64,000 nucleotides of DNA from Rhodobacteraceae bacterium KLH11 (lineage in GTDB: Bacteria > Pseudomonadota > Alphaproteobacteria > Rhodobacterales > Rhodobacteraceae). The notes under the pieces were generated by a model. It searched no databases. It was not told the DNA's origin and was given only the letters and a program-made list of their open reading frames with translations. The translations under genes were made by a program, and so were the position numbers. Location: assembly GCA_000158135.1 (NCBI GenBank), contig DS999532.1, positions 420,263-484,262 of the forward strand, written 5' to 3'. This document shows positions 17,166-26,739 of this stretch, piece after piece (positions within the stretch are counted from its first letter, which is position 1; the number at the start of each line of letters is the position of its first letter).

Positions 17166-19595
17166 ATGAAGTCTCATGCCAAAGTCGTGGTGGTCGGGGG
17201 TGGTTGCGTTGGTGCGTCGATCCTGTACGGGCTTACGCAGCATGGATGCTCTGACGCTGTCATGCTGGAGCGCACGACCCTGACATCCGGGTCCACATGG
17301 CATGCGGCCGGTTTGCTGGTGACCTTCGTGCGTTCGCACAATGTGTCCAAGATGACGATGGAGACCATCCGCATCTATTCCGAGGTCGAAGAAAAGATGG
17401 GCTCTTCGGTCGGACTGCGCAAAGTGGGTCAGCTTCGGGTGGCCAATACCGAAAAGCGTTGGGATGAATTCCAATCCTACATTTCGATCGCTGAGGCAGC
17501 GGGCGTGCCCTGCAAACTGCTGACCCCGGAAGAGATTGCCGAGGTTCACCCCCTGCTAAACCAGAGCCCGGATATTCGGGGTGGTATTCTGCATACCGAG
17601 GACGGGTATGTGAACCCGGCCGATATCACCATGGCGTTGGCCAAATTGGCACGCGATGCAGGGGCCATAGTTTACCAGAACACCGAAGCTCGGGCCTATG
17701 AAAAACTGGACAACGGTCATTGGAAGGTGACCACCAATCAAGGTGAGATTACCTGCGAGCATTTGATCTTTGCCACTGGAAACTATGCCCGCGAAAACGC
17801 GCGGCGCGTAGGGTTGGACCTTCCCTGTATCCCGATCGTTCACCAATATTGGACGACCGAGACCGTGCCGCTGCTGAAAGAGCGTCGGGCACAAGGATTG
17901 CCCGAGTTCCCGATTCTCCGGGATGAGGACTATGGCGCTTATCTGCGCGAAGATGTGGGCGGCATCCAGTTCGGACCCTATGAGTTTACCAAGGACCTGA
18001 AATTGTTCGCAGAAGACCGCGTGCCGCCGGAATTCGGTGCCGATCTGCTGCCCGAAGATTTCGACGCCGTGGAAACCCAGTGGGAACGTGCGATCGAACG
18101 GGTGCCAACGTTGGGCGAAGTTGGCATCAAGGCCAACACCCGTGGTCCGTTCCAGATGACCCCGGACGAATTGCCTCTGGCCGGGCCCGCACCGGGGCAC
18201 GACAACCTGTGGCTGGCCGAGGGCATGCCCGGGGGCATCCTGTGGGGCGGCACTGTCGGTAACCGTCTGGCCAAGTGGATCGTGGATGGCGATCCGGGTA
18301 TGGATATGTCGGAACTCGATCCGCGCCGGTTCTCGGACTACGCGTCCAAACGCTGGACCATGGACAAGGTGCGCGAGACATGGGGAACCCATATGAACGC
18401 GCATGTACCGGGCGAGGATTTTCCCGAGGCGCGCCCGATGAAGACCGTGGGTTCGTATGATCTGCTGACCGCTCAAGGCGCGGTCTGGACCAGCTTCAAT
18501 GGCTATGAATTCCCGCGCTGGTTCGCCAGATCGCCCGAAGAGGCGATCCCTGAACACAGTTTCCGCCGCACCAACCACATGGAGCGGGTGCAGGAAGAGG
18601 TGCGTACCACCCGGGAAGAGGCTGGTTTCATCGAAATGTCTCCGATGACCAAGTTTACCGTGCGCGGGCCGGGGGCGGCCCAGTGGTTGGATGGCCTCAT
18701 GGCCAACAAACTGCCGAAACTGGGCCGCATGACCCTGTCGCTGATGCTGAACGACAAGGGCGGCATGGATGCGGAATACACCATCGTGCGCAAGGCGCAG
18801 GACGATTTCTACCTGATCTCGACCCCCAACTGGCGAGCCTATAACTGGGATCAATTACAGCGCGTGTTGCCGCGCGACGGATCGGTGGTGATCGAGGATA
18901 TCTCGGAACAGCTGGGTGTGATCGCTCTGGCCGGGCCGAAGGCACGAGAGATATTGCAACCGCTGACGGATAACGACCTGTCGAACAGGGCTTTCCCGTG
19001 GCTCTCGGCGCAGATGGGTGAGGTGGGGTATGCCAAGGGTGTGCATCTGCTGCGTGTCTCTTACACCGGGGAACTGGGGTGGGAGCTGCATCACCCGGTC
19101 GGGTATAACCGCCATCTTGTCGACCTGCTGCTTAAAGCGGGTGTCAAACCCTTCGGCCTTGAGGCGCTGGAGTCGATGCGCCTTGAGAAATCCTATCGCG
19201 CAATCAACCGCGAGATCTGCAAGGACCTAACCCCCTACGAGGCCAGCCTAGATCGTTTCGTGGTTACCGAAGGGCGCGAGTTCATCGGCAAGGCGGCGCT
19301 TGGGAAGCAGAAAGAAGAAGGCACGCACAAACGGCTGGTCACTCTGAAGCTGCCATATTGCGACACCTCGGTGATGTTCGACGAAGGCGTCTACGCCGAC
19401 GGAAAGCTGATCGGACGGGTCACCTCGGGGGGGTTCTCTTACTACTGCAACCACGACATCGCGATGGCACTGGTGCCGCAAGATATGACCGCGCCCGGCA
19501 CCCGGATGCAGGTTCTGGTGCATAATGAAATGCGGCAGGCCGAAGTGATTGATGTCTGCGCGGTTGATCCCACCAGCGCCCGCGCGCGCGCCTGA
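17166..19595 (+). CDS. Dimethylglycine/sarcosine dehydrogenase-like FAD-GcvT protein
   Basis: 809 residues. N-terminal FAD domain: VVVVGGGCVGASILYGL, then LTSGSTWHAAGL, where the His attaches FAD covalently in dimethylglycine and sarcosine dehydrogenases. A middle FAO-type domain precedes a GcvT domain from about residue 430 (IEMSPMTKFTVRGPGAAQWL; LRVSYTGELGWELHHP) and a C-terminal GcvT_C barrel. Family members oxidise N-methyl groups and pass the C1 unit to tetrahydrofolate. It begins after AAGGAG and is followed after 15 bp by an MttB homologue, pointing to methylated amine use. Confidence 0.88.
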   Translation: MKSHAKVVVVGGGCVGASILYGLTQHGCSDAVMLERTTLTSGSTWHAAGLLVTFVRSHNVSKMTMETIRIYSEVEEKMGSSVGLRKVGQLRVANTEKRWDEFQSYISIAEAAGVPCKLLTPEEIAEVHPLLNQSPDIRGGILHTEDGYVNPADITMALAKLARDAGAIVYQNTEARAYEKLDNGHWKVTTNQGEITCEHLIFATGNYARENARRVGLDLPCIPIVHQYWTTETVPLLKERRAQGLPEFPILRDEDYGAYLREDVGGIQFGPYEFTKDLKLFAEDRVPPEFGADLLPEDFDAVETQWERAIERVPTLGEVGIKANTRGPFQMTPDELPLAGPAPGHDNLWLAEGMPGGILWGGTVGNRLAKWIVDGDPGMDMSELDPRRFSDYASKRWTMDKVRETWGTHMNAHVPGEDFPEARPMKTVGSYDLLTAQGAVWTSFNGYEFPRWFARSPEEAIPEHSFRRTNHMERVQEEVRTTREEAGFIEMSPMTKFTVRGPGAAQWLDGLMANKLPKLGRMTLSLMLNDKGGMDAEYTIVRKAQDDFYLISTPNWRAYNWDQLQRVLPRDGSVVIEDISEQLGVIALAGPKAREILQPLTDNDLSNRAFPWLSAQMGEVGYAKGVHLLRVSYTGELGWELHHPVGYNRHLVDLLLKAGVKPFGLEALESMRLEKSYRAINREICKDLTPYEASLDRFVVTEGREFIGKAALGKQKEEGTHKRLVTLKLPYCDTSVMFDEGVYADGKLIGRVTSGGFSYYCNHDIAMALVPQDMTAPGTRMQVLVHNEMRQAEVIDVCAVDPTSARARA

Positions 19596-19610
19596 TCCGG
19601 AGGTATCTTG

Positions 19611-21131
19611 ATGACCCAGACAAAAGCACGTTCAGGCCGCGGCGGGGGCCGCGCCGCGCGGGTACAGGCCCGCACCAACCCGCCTCCGGTCTATTTGCCA
19701 ACGTTGAACCGCCAGATCGGCCCGATTGATCTGCTTGGTCCCGAAGGGGTCGAGAAAATCCATAATGCGGCAATGACGATATTGGAAACCACCGGGATCG
19801 AATTCCGTGATCCGGTGGCCTTGGCCGACTGGAAGGCATATGGCGCGGATGTGCAGGGCGACCGGGTGCGTATCGGACGTGACATGTTGATGGATCTGAT
19901 TTCATCTGTCCCGGCAGAATGGGGGTATGCCGCCCGCAATCCCGAACGCTCTTTGCGGGTGGGCAACCGGCATTCGGTTTTTGCCAACGCTTATGGCGCG
20001 CCGTTTGTCTATGGGCTGGACGGCGTGCGCCGCCCTTCGGTTCTGGAGGATGCGCATAACTTTTTCAAACTCAGCCAGATGAGCCAGTCGATGATGGTGC
20101 CGGGAATTCTGCCCGTTGAACCACAGGACATTCCCGTGCCACAACGCCATCTTGAACTGGTACACGCGGCCCTGACCCTGACGGACAAACCCATTATGGG
20201 CTCGGTCCTTTCTGAACAGGCGGCCCGGGATTCGGTTGAGATGGCGCGGATTGTTTTTGGTGAGGCATTTGTTGACACCAACGTCGTGATGGCTGCGCTT
20301 TTGAACTGCAACACGCCGCTAGTCTGGGATGAGACCATGCTGCAAAGCCTGCGGGTTTACGCTGCGGCCAATCAACCCTGCCTGCTTTCGCCCTTCGTTC
20401 TTGCCGGGGCCAGCACACCCGCCAGCCCACAGGCCGGCGTTGCCCTGTTGATCGCCGAGAGCCTTGCGGGAATGGCCTATAGTCAGATCATCCGACGGGG
20501 CTCTCCGATGGTTCTGGGGGTCGCGATCATGGGTGTGTCGATGAAAACGGGTGCGCCGATGATGGGATCGCCGGAACCGGGTCTGATGAACCTGCTGGTT
20601 GGCCAGATGGCGCGATTCTACGGCGTGCCATGGCGCACATGCACGATGTGGACCGGCTCAAAATCACCCGATATGCAGGCTGCGTTCGACACCGCAAACA
20701 CCATGTGGCCGGTGCTTTTGGCGGGGGCCAACTATATCGTCCATTGCGCAGGTTTTCTTGAAGGCGCGCTTGGGGTGAGCTATTCGAAATGGGTGCAGGA
20801 TACGCTTCAGCTTGAGAATTTCTATAGGTTTTTCAATGGCCTGCAGGATGAGGATCTGGGTGCCCTGCTGGGCGATATTGATGCGATCGGCCCCGGCGGG
20901 CATTTTCTGGGGACGGATCACACAAGAGAAAACCCGATGCACATAAACCCCTTGCAAAACAACGATAGTTTTGAACAGTGGGAGGCTGAAGGCTCAAAGA
21001 CCGCCGAAACCGTTGGCACGCAAGAGGCGCAACGCATGTTGAACACCTATGTGCAACCGCCCATGCCCGACGATCAGCGCGGTGCCTTGGATGAATTCGT
21101 CGCCACGAAACGCGCGCAGTACAGCGGCTGA
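19611..21131 (+). CDS. MttB-superfamily (trimethylamine methyltransferase-like) protein, non-pyrrolysine
   Basis: 506 residues from the ATG at 19611 (GGAGG upstream). The family pattern is visible: GVEKIHNAAMTILETTGI near residue 45, ANAYGAPFVYGLDGVRRP, and the C-terminal barrel region MQAAFDTANTMWPVLLAGAN and HCAGFLEGALGVSYSKWV. The frame has no in-frame amber codon, so it is the non-pyrrolysine branch that includes glycine betaine methyltransferase MtgB. No corrinoid protein gene is nearby, although the known enzymes methylate one. Its role next to an FAD-GcvT dehydrogenase is therefore open. Confidence 0.88.
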   Translation: MTQTKARSGRGGGRAARVQARTNPPPVYLPTLNRQIGPIDLLGPEGVEKIHNAAMTILETTGIEFRDPVALADWKAYGADVQGDRVRIGRDMLMDLISSVPAEWGYAARNPERSLRVGNRHSVFANAYGAPFVYGLDGVRRPSVLEDAHNFFKLSQMSQSMMVPGILPVEPQDIPVPQRHLELVHAALTLTDKPIMGSVLSEQAARDSVEMARIVFGEAFVDTNVVMAALLNCNTPLVWDETMLQSLRVYAAANQPCLLSPFVLAGASTPASPQAGVALLIAESLAGMAYSQIIRRGSPMVLGVAIMGVSMKTGAPMMGSPEPGLMNLLVGQMARFYGVPWRTCTMWTGSKSPDMQAAFDTANTMWPVLLAGANYIVHCAGFLEGALGVSYSKWVQDTLQLENFYRFFNGLQDEDLGALLGDIDAIGPGGHFLGTDHTRENPMHINPLQNNDSFEQWEAEGSKTAETVGTQEAQRMLNTYVQPPMPDDQRGALDEFVATKRAQYSG

Positions 21132-21191
21132 CATCAGGGATAAGGGAATGCTGGGGTGCCCCTGTAACCTCACCAAGATGGGACAAAGCGG

Positions 21192-22205
21192 ATGACCGAC
21201 ACCTCAACAACAACGCTCTCACTTGATGAGGTCCGAGAGTTGGCCAACTCGGTGCTTGTAAAGGCGGGTTTGGATGCACACAGCAGTGCGATTATAGCTG
21301 ACCTTGTGTGGATGTCCGAACGCGATGGCCCGCGTAGCCATGGCCTTCGTTTGCTGCCGGTTTATGCGCAATACCTGTCATCAGGCTATGCCAACCCTGC
21401 GGCTTCTCCGGTGATCGGGCGCGCGGCACCGGGCGTGTTGCGCGGCGATGGCGACAATGGGTTTTATCAGGTTGCCGCGCTGGCTGCACGGGATGATCTG
21501 ATCGCTATGGCCCGCGAAAACGGGATCGCCGCATTTACCTGTGCCAATTGCCATCATTTGGGGGCTTTACGATTTGATACCGGCCCGCTGGCTGAGGCCG
21601 GGCTGGTGGCGATGGGAGTTGTGAATTCACTGTCCATGGTGGTGCCGCAGGGCGGGGTGCGTCCGACCTTTGGTACCAATCCGATGTCGTTCGCCTGTCC
21701 GCGACCGGGGGCCGAACCGGTGGTCTGGGATCAGGCCTCATCCATGGTGGCGCTGATGGATATCAAGATGGCCGCCGCCGAAGGGCATGATCTGCCTCGC
21801 CCGGCGGGGCTTGACCCGGAAGGGCAGCCGACGACCGACCCCAACGCCATATTGGAAACGCGCGGTTTGCTGCCTTTTGGCGAACACAAGGGCGCAGCCA
21901 TTGCCTTTTTGGTTGAAGTACTTGGTGCCGCGCTGGCAGGCGGGACCCTGTCGGTAGATAACGCCAGCCGCGAAGCGCACGGGGCTTTGAATATCAAGGG
22001 CGGGGCGACCTTGATCGCCATTGATCCGGCGCGGTTCGGTAACGCCGCCTTCGACCAGTATGTACAACGCATTTGCGCCGAGATCGAAGGCAATGGCACG
22101 GCCCGCGTGCCCGGTGACGGACGGCTGAAAAACCGCGCGCTTGCCGAGGCCAGGGGCGTTCTGGTCAGCGCCGAATTACTGACGCAGCTGCGTGAGCTGC
22201 TGTAA
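21192..22205 (+). CDS. Malate/L-lactate dehydrogenase (Ldh2/DpkA) family oxidoreductase
   Basis: 337 residues. DGPRSHGLRLLPVYAQYL, GDGDNGFYQV, and TCANCHHLGALRF with the family's active-site histidine region are all typical, as are GTNPMSFACP and PFGEHKGAAIAFLVEVL. This NAD(P)-dependent family reduces 2-oxo acids or cyclic and N-methyl imines; DpkA homologues are N-methyl-L-amino acid dehydrogenases. In this methylated-amine operon an imine reductase role is reasonable but inferred. Confidence 0.85.
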   Translation: MTDTSTTTLSLDEVRELANSVLVKAGLDAHSSAIIADLVWMSERDGPRSHGLRLLPVYAQYLSSGYANPAASPVIGRAAPGVLRGDGDNGFYQVAALAARDDLIAMARENGIAAFTCANCHHLGALRFDTGPLAEAGLVAMGVVNSLSMVVPQGGVRPTFGTNPMSFACPRPGAEPVVWDQASSMVALMDIKMAAAEGHDLPRPAGLDPEGQPTTDPNAILETRGLLPFGEHKGAAIAFLVEVLGAALAGGTLSVDNASREAHGALNIKGGATLIAIDPARFGNAAFDQYVQRICAEIEGNGTARVPGDGRLKNRALAEARGVLVSAELLTQLRELL

Positions 22206-22241
22206 GGTCCGGGCCCCGCGCTTGCCTGAGTGCATTCACTG

Positions 22242-23615
22242 CTAAAGCACCCGCGCTTGCGCACCAAATTCCTTGCGGACAACATGTGCCGTCATCAACA
22301 GGGCAATGACCCAGCCGGTGACAACAGCACTCGCGGTTCCAAACCAGACCCCGATTTCGTTGAAGCCCAGCAGCCCGACGAAAATCCAGACAAAGAAAGC
22401 AACGCCAAATCCTTGCCGATACAGGCTGATCCATACGGTCCAGATGGGGCGTTTGAGTGCTTGCAGCAGCGAATTGATGGAAAAGAGCATCATGTAAAAA
22501 GGCAGTATCAGGCTATCGACACGCAGATAGCTGACCCCAACGCGGAGAACCTCGGGATCGTCGGAAAAGAGACCCAGCAAAGGACGCCCGAAAATCCACA
22601 GGATCGGGGCCGCGATGGCAGTCATGACAAAACCGACTTTCCAGCAATAGAACAGGGCCTCGCGCACCCTGTCATAGTCGCGGGCTCCGAAGTTCTGAGA
22701 GGCAATCGGCAGCAGGGCACCGGTGACGCCAAGAACCGGAAGCAGCAATATCTGCTCTAGCCGGATCGCCACGCCGAAACCGGCGATGGCATGTTCGCCG
22801 AATATCTTGAGCGCGAACTGCATGACGAAACCCGACAGCAACATCACAATGAACGAGGTTGCCGTGGGCAGCACCTGAACCGAGATTTCAGCACATGCCT
22901 GCAGCCGGAGGATGAAGTTTCGCGCCCGCATACGTCTCATCCGGCGTCGCCTCAGGACCTGTCGGATCATGAACAGCATCACGCCGGTCTGGCTGATGAC
23001 GGTAGATACAGCCAGGCCATCAAACCCGATGCCGGGGATCAGGCCGGGAATCCCGTAGATCAGCAGCGGGTTCAAAACGATATTGGCAAAAAACGCCACC
23101 ATAAGCGCGCGCTGCATCGACACCGCATCGCCATGGGCCTGCAGGATGCCGTTACAGCCAAAGGCCAGCAGAAACCCGGGCAAGGCAAACAGCAGCAAAT
23201 GGAAATAGCGTATACCCGCATCGCGATAGGGCCCGGGCTCTGACACCAGCTGAATAAGCGCCGGGCCATACCAGAGCCCGGCCAGAGCCAGCACACAAGC
23301 CGCGATGAACCCATAGCTCATGCCCTGAGCAGCCAGCCGTCGCGCTTTGCGGCGATCACCCGCGCCCAGAGCGTTGCCGACAAGCGCGCTCATCGCGGCA
23401 CCCAATCCTACTCCGACCGCGATAGCCAGAAAAAAGGCCTGAAACCCCAGCGCCAGACCCGCTTGTGCACTGGTGGACAGCAGCCCGGCAAAAAACATGT
23501 CAACGACGTTGTAAAGCGTGTTGAACAACATCCCGATCGCAGCAGGGATCGCTAGGGTGCGAAAATGGGTTGAGATCGGTCCGCGTGTCAGATCAATTTC
23601 GCTGGGGACGGCCAT
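22242..23615 (-). CDS. MATE family efflux transporter
   Basis: 457 residues with about twelve membrane segments. Two MatE halves start with the typical LAIPAAIGMLFNTLYNVVDM and later TATSFIVMLLSGFVMQFALK. FAIAVGVG/ALVGNALGAGDRRKARR is the conserved loop of the family. It exports cationic or drug-like compounds using Na+ or H+ gradients. It lies 12 bp after the XRE-cupin regulator gene, so it is the last gene of that operon. Confidence 0.9.
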   Translation of the reverse strand: MAVPSEIDLTRGPISTHFRTLAIPAAIGMLFNTLYNVVDMFFAGLLSTSAQAGLALGFQAFFLAIAVGVGLGAAMSALVGNALGAGDRRKARRLAAQGMSYGFIAACVLALAGLWYGPALIQLVSEPGPYRDAGIRYFHLLLFALPGFLLAFGCNGILQAHGDAVSMQRALMVAFFANIVLNPLLIYGIPGLIPGIGFDGLAVSTVISQTGVMLFMIRQVLRRRRMRRMRARNFILRLQACAEISVQVLPTATSFIVMLLSGFVMQFALKIFGEHAIAGFGVAIRLEQILLLPVLGVTGALLPIASQNFGARDYDRVREALFYCWKVGFVMTAIAAPILWIFGRPLLGLFSDDPEVLRVGVSYLRVDSLILPFYMMLFSINSLLQALKRPIWTVWISLYRQGFGVAFFVWIFVGLLGFNEIGVWFGTASAVVTGWVIALLMTAHVVRKEFGAQARVL

Positions 23616-23627
23616 GTCAGAACAGAG

Positions 23628-24215
23628 CTATGGGCGCTCGGCCTGAACCGTCAGAAAGACAAATTCAGGGGTCAGAACCTCTTCGAAGCCATGGTTGAGC
23701 TCAGCATCGACGCTGATGCTGTCTCCGGCCGCGAGGGTATAGCGGGTTTCGCCGTATCGATATATTGCTTCGCCTTCCAGTGCCTGAACAAAGACAACCC
23801 CGTGGCCAATATAGGTTGGCGGGCGCCCTTCATCCCTGAGCAGGGTAACGCGACGCGCCTGAAAACGCAGGTCTTTTCGTGAATGGAGGGCGAGGTTTAC
23901 ATATTCATGGCAGTGCCCGCCCGCCAGCCGGGTCGATTTCAAGCCCTGCCCGTGGCGTACAAGGGTATAGTCGGTATGTTCGGTTCGTGCCTCCCGAAAG
24001 AGGGAAACGATGGGAACCTCCAGCGCGTCGGCCAGCGCGGCCAGCGTGTCAATGGATGGTGAGACAAGCCCGTTTTCGATACGACTGATCATCGCAGCCG
24101 AGATGCCGGATTGTTCGGCCAGCCAGCGCGCAGATTGCTTTCTGCTCTGGCGCAGCTCTTTCAACGAGGCACCGATTGCGCGATCTATGCGTTTTCCCGG
24201 AGTGTCACCCTGCAT
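23628..24215 (-). CDS. XRE-family regulator with C-terminal cupin
   Basis: 195 residues from the ATG at 24215 (a GTG at 24230 is possible). N-terminal HTH: LKELRQSRKQSARWLAEQSG then ISAAMISRIENGLVSPSIDT. The C-terminal half is a cupin (YIGHGVVFVQALEGEAIYRYG, LAAGDSISVDAELNHGFEE) that senses a small ligand. It overlaps or nearly abuts the AhpD-like gene upstream and precedes MATE, so it probably regulates this three-gene operon via the site at 24883-24897. Confidence 0.9.
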   Translation of the reverse strand: MQGDTPGKRIDRAIGASLKELRQSRKQSARWLAEQSGISAAMISRIENGLVSPSIDTLAALADALEVPIVSLFREARTEHTDYTLVRHGQGLKSTRLAGGHCHEYVNLALHSRKDLRFQARRVTLLRDEGRPPTYIGHGVVFVQALEGEAIYRYGETRYTLAAGDSISVDAELNHGFEEVLTPEFVFLTVQAERP

Positions 24216-24226
24216 GATACATCCCG

Positions 24227-24814
24227 TCACTCGTCGGCGTAATAACCCACGACATCTCCTTCAGTTGTGACGCCCAGACCGTTCAGCAAGCGGTTGGCGT
24301 AGTTGAAATACCCCACGATCTGATTGATTTCGAGGATCTCGCCGTCTTCCCATCCCGCCTCTTTCAGGGCGGCTACGTCGGATTTGATCATCGCGCCGGG
24401 CGAACGGGTCAGTTTTTCCGTGTAGATCAACGCCGCCAGTTGGGGGCCGTCAAAGGCATCCTGCGGGCGGTGGGCTTGCAACGCGGCCTCGATGCTGTCA
24501 GCGCGCGCCTCATCGGCGATCAGGTGCCGGGCATTGGCCCAATGATTGGCGTAGGAATACGGGCAGTCATTCAGGGTGGAGACATAAGCGCTTATGACCT
24601 CCTGAAACCACATGGGCACCGTGTTTGACGGATCGTGCAGGCAGGCGCGATACAGAACCACATGCCCTTTCATCGTATTGGGTCGTAAAGAGTGCACGCG
24701 CATGACATTGTCTACGGTCCCGTGCGGCGTGCGCGCCAGATTCAGTACAGCCTTCAGATGATCGTCTGCGTCTTCATCGGGTATCATCCGAATCCAGGCT
24801 GTCATCTTCGGCAT
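24227..24814 (-). CDS. Carboxymuconolactone decarboxylase / peroxidase-related (AhpD-like) protein
   Basis: 195 residues of the peroxidase-related AhpD-like fold, with WFQEVISAYVSTLNDCPYSY followed by ANHW. The usual CxxCxxxH centre is reduced to CxxSxxxH: the first Cys and His remain, but the second Cys is Ser. That argues against a normal disulfide peroxidase mechanism. It is the first gene of the operon with the XRE-cupin regulator and MATE pump. Confidence 0.8.
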   Translation of the reverse strand: MPKMTAWIRMIPDEDADDHLKAVLNLARTPHGTVDNVMRVHSLRPNTMKGHVVLYRACLHDPSNTVPMWFQEVISAYVSTLNDCPYSYANHWANARHLIADEARADSIEAALQAHRPQDAFDGPQLAALIYTEKLTRSPGAMIKSDVAALKEAGWEDGEILEINQIVGYFNYANRLLNGLGVTTEGDVVGYYADE

Positions 24815-24834
24815 CCTTTCTTGATCGGTTCATG

Positions 24835-24868
24835 AATCTCAGTCAGTGTGAAGTCGCGAACTGAGATT
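24835..24868 (-). other. Inverted repeat in the 5' leader of the AhpD-like operon
   Basis: AATCTCAGT (24835-24843) and ACTGAGATT (24860-24868) form a perfect 9-bp inverted repeat with a 16-nt loop, just downstream of the predicted -10 box. It could be a second operator or a transcript hairpin. The rest of 24898-25112 shows no identifiable feature. Confidence 0.45.
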
Positions 24869-24897
24869 TTTATTGACGAATATTGCATATTAAGCAA
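24869..24897 (-). promoter_or_regulatory. Promoter plus palindromic operator of the AhpD-XRE-MATE operon
   Basis: Minus-strand TTGCTT (24892-24897) and AATAAA (24869-24874) are separated by 17 bp. Overlapping the -35 is TTGCATATTAAGCAA (24883-24897), a near-perfect palindrome (TTGC...GCAA) as expected for an XRE-cupin dimer. Binding there would block the promoter, giving autorepression. Confidence 0.55.
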
Positions 24898-25112
24898 CCA
24901 TATTAATCATAGCGCAACACCATTGAGGAGTCCTTCGCCTTGAACGATTGCTCTGCTCTTCCGTGTCGCAAGGCGGGCGATGGTTTCGGGCGATGGCTGA
25001 ATGCTTTACCCGCCCGGGGTTGCCCGAGTTTGGCGCGACAGCAGAATGCCCGTTCATTCACCAGGACCCTGGCCTGCTTGAATGTTTGGCCCGATGACAG
25101 AACAGGCCAGGC

Positions 25113-25859
25113 ATGACCAACCCCGCCCCGATGATCGAAGTGACCCAGCTGGACAAGTTCTATGGAACATTCCATGCGCTGAAAAACATCAATCTACACG
25201 TCGATCAGGGCGAGAAAGTGGTGATTTGCGGCCCGTCTGGTTCTGGAAAATCCACCCTGATCCGGTGTTTCAACGGGTTGGAGTGGCATAATTCAGGCCG
25301 TCTGGTGATCGACGGGATCGAAGTCTACGAAGGCGCCAAGGACATCCGTGAGTTGCGGCAGGAAGTCGGCATGGTGTTCCAGCAGTTCAATCTGTTTCCA
25401 CATCTGACCGTGCTGGAGAACCTGATGATCGGTCCGATGAAAGTGCGCAAGATTTCGAAGGCACAAGCCGAAGAAACAGCGCGCAAATATCTGGACCGGG
25501 TTCATATTCCCGAACAGGCCGACAAATATCCAGCGCAATTGTCAGGCGGGCAGCAGCAGCGGGTCGCAATTGCGCGGTCGCTGTGCATGGAAACCCGGAT
25601 CATGCTGTTTGACGAGCCGACATCCGCCCTTGATCCGGAAATGATCAATGAGGTTCTGGATGTGATGGTTGAGCTGGCAGGCACCGGCATGACCATGGTG
25701 GTGGTGACCCATGAAATGGGCTTTGCCCGCAAGGTCGCTGACACGATGGTCTTTATGGAGGCCGGCCAGATCGTCGAAATCTCGCCTCCGGAACAGTTCT
25801 TTACCAATCCGTCCAGCGAACGCTGCCGTTTGTTCCTCGACCAGATTCTGGAGCACTGA
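25113..25859 (+). CDS. Polar amino acid ABC transporter, ATP-binding protein
   Basis: 248 residues. Walker A GPSGSGKS, Q-loop VFQQFNLFPHLTVLEN, signature LSGGQQQRVAIARSL, Walker B MLFDEPTSALDPEM and H-loop VVVTHEMGFA are all intact. The sequence type is the GlnQ/HisP polar amino acid uptake subfamily. It is the first gene of a four-gene transporter set, one base before the first permease. Confidence 0.95.
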   Translation: MTNPAPMIEVTQLDKFYGTFHALKNINLHVDQGEKVVICGPSGSGKSTLIRCFNGLEWHNSGRLVIDGIEVYEGAKDIRELRQEVGMVFQQFNLFPHLTVLENLMIGPMKVRKISKAQAEETARKYLDRVHIPEQADKYPAQLSGGQQQRVAIARSLCMETRIMLFDEPTSALDPEMINEVLDVMVELAGTGMTMVVVTHEMGFARKVADTMVFMEAGQIVEISPPEQFFTNPSSERCRLFLDQILEH

Positions 25860-25860
25860 C

Positions 25861-26703
25861 GTGAGCGATCTGGGCATATCATCTCTGAAAGGTCAGGCCC
25901 TGCCGAAGCCGCCTTTGCACAAGCGGTTTTTCGATTCCGTCATCATCTCGATCACGATCTATATCATAATTGTTGGTCTGATAGCGTATGGCGCATACAC
26001 CGGCGCGCAGGGCATGGGGTATAACTGGCAATGGTACCGGGTGCCGCAATTCCTGTACCGCAATACCGAGGTTGGTTTTGAATGGGGTGAGATACCAATT
26101 GGCCTTGTGGCCACGATCAAGCTGTCCGTCATCTCATTTCTTCTGGCAACGGCCATCGGATTGCTGGTCGCGTTGCTGCGCCTGTCGGGGTTGGTCATCG
26201 GAACGGCGGTGGCGGTTGGATATCTGGAGCTGATCCGGAACATACCATTGCTGGTGCTGCTGTATCTGTTCTACTACGTGCTTGGCCCGATCTTTGGCCT
26301 TGATCGCTATACGGCCAGTATTCTGACCCTTGCCGTTTTCCATTCTGCCTTGATTTCCGAGATTTTCAGGGCAGGCATCAACGCCATCCCTTCGGGGCAA
26401 TGGGAGGCAGCCAAGTCCATCGGGATGAGCACCCCTCAGGCCTATCGCTATATCATCCTGCCACAATCGGTGCGCTTCATGCTGCCCCCCATGACTGGCG
26501 AAGTCGTGCATCTGATCAAGTCTTCGGCGATCGTCAGCGTGATCGCGGTGGCAGAGCTGACCACATTTGGCCGCAACATCATATCCGACACCTACATGAG
26601 TTTCGAAATCTGGTTCACCATTGCACTGGTCTATCTGGTGGTGACCCTGATCCTGTCGATCGGCGTAAGTCATCTGGAGAAGAAATATGCCGTCGACCAA
26701 TAA
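25861..26703 (+). CDS. Amino acid ABC transporter permease
   Basis: GTG start at 25861, one base after the ATPase stop; 280 residues. The N-terminal anchor is followed by a HisM/GlnP-type domain: GLVATIKLSVISFLLATAIG, ELIRNIPLLVLLYLFYY, and the cytoplasmic EAA loop IPSGQWEAAKSIGMSTPQAY. It should pair with the permease at 27629 as a heterodimer. Confidence 0.9.
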   Translation: MSDLGISSLKGQALPKPPLHKRFFDSVIISITIYIIIVGLIAYGAYTGAQGMGYNWQWYRVPQFLYRNTEVGFEWGEIPIGLVATIKLSVISFLLATAIGLLVALLRLSGLVIGTAVAVGYLELIRNIPLLVLLYLFYYVLGPIFGLDRYTASILTLAVFHSALISEIFRAGINAIPSGQWEAAKSIGMSTPQAYRYIILPQSVRFMLPPMTGEVVHLIKSSAIVSVIAVAELTTFGRNIISDTYMSFEIWFTIALVYLVVTLILSIGVSHLEKKYAVDQ

Positions 26704-26739
26704 ACCTGAACAAATAACCGGACAACAAGGAGAACCAAG

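Noticed and set aside
19611-21131. Pyrrolysine-containing trimethylamine methyltransferase
   Set aside because: The frame is complete without any in-frame TAG, and no pyl genes are seen.
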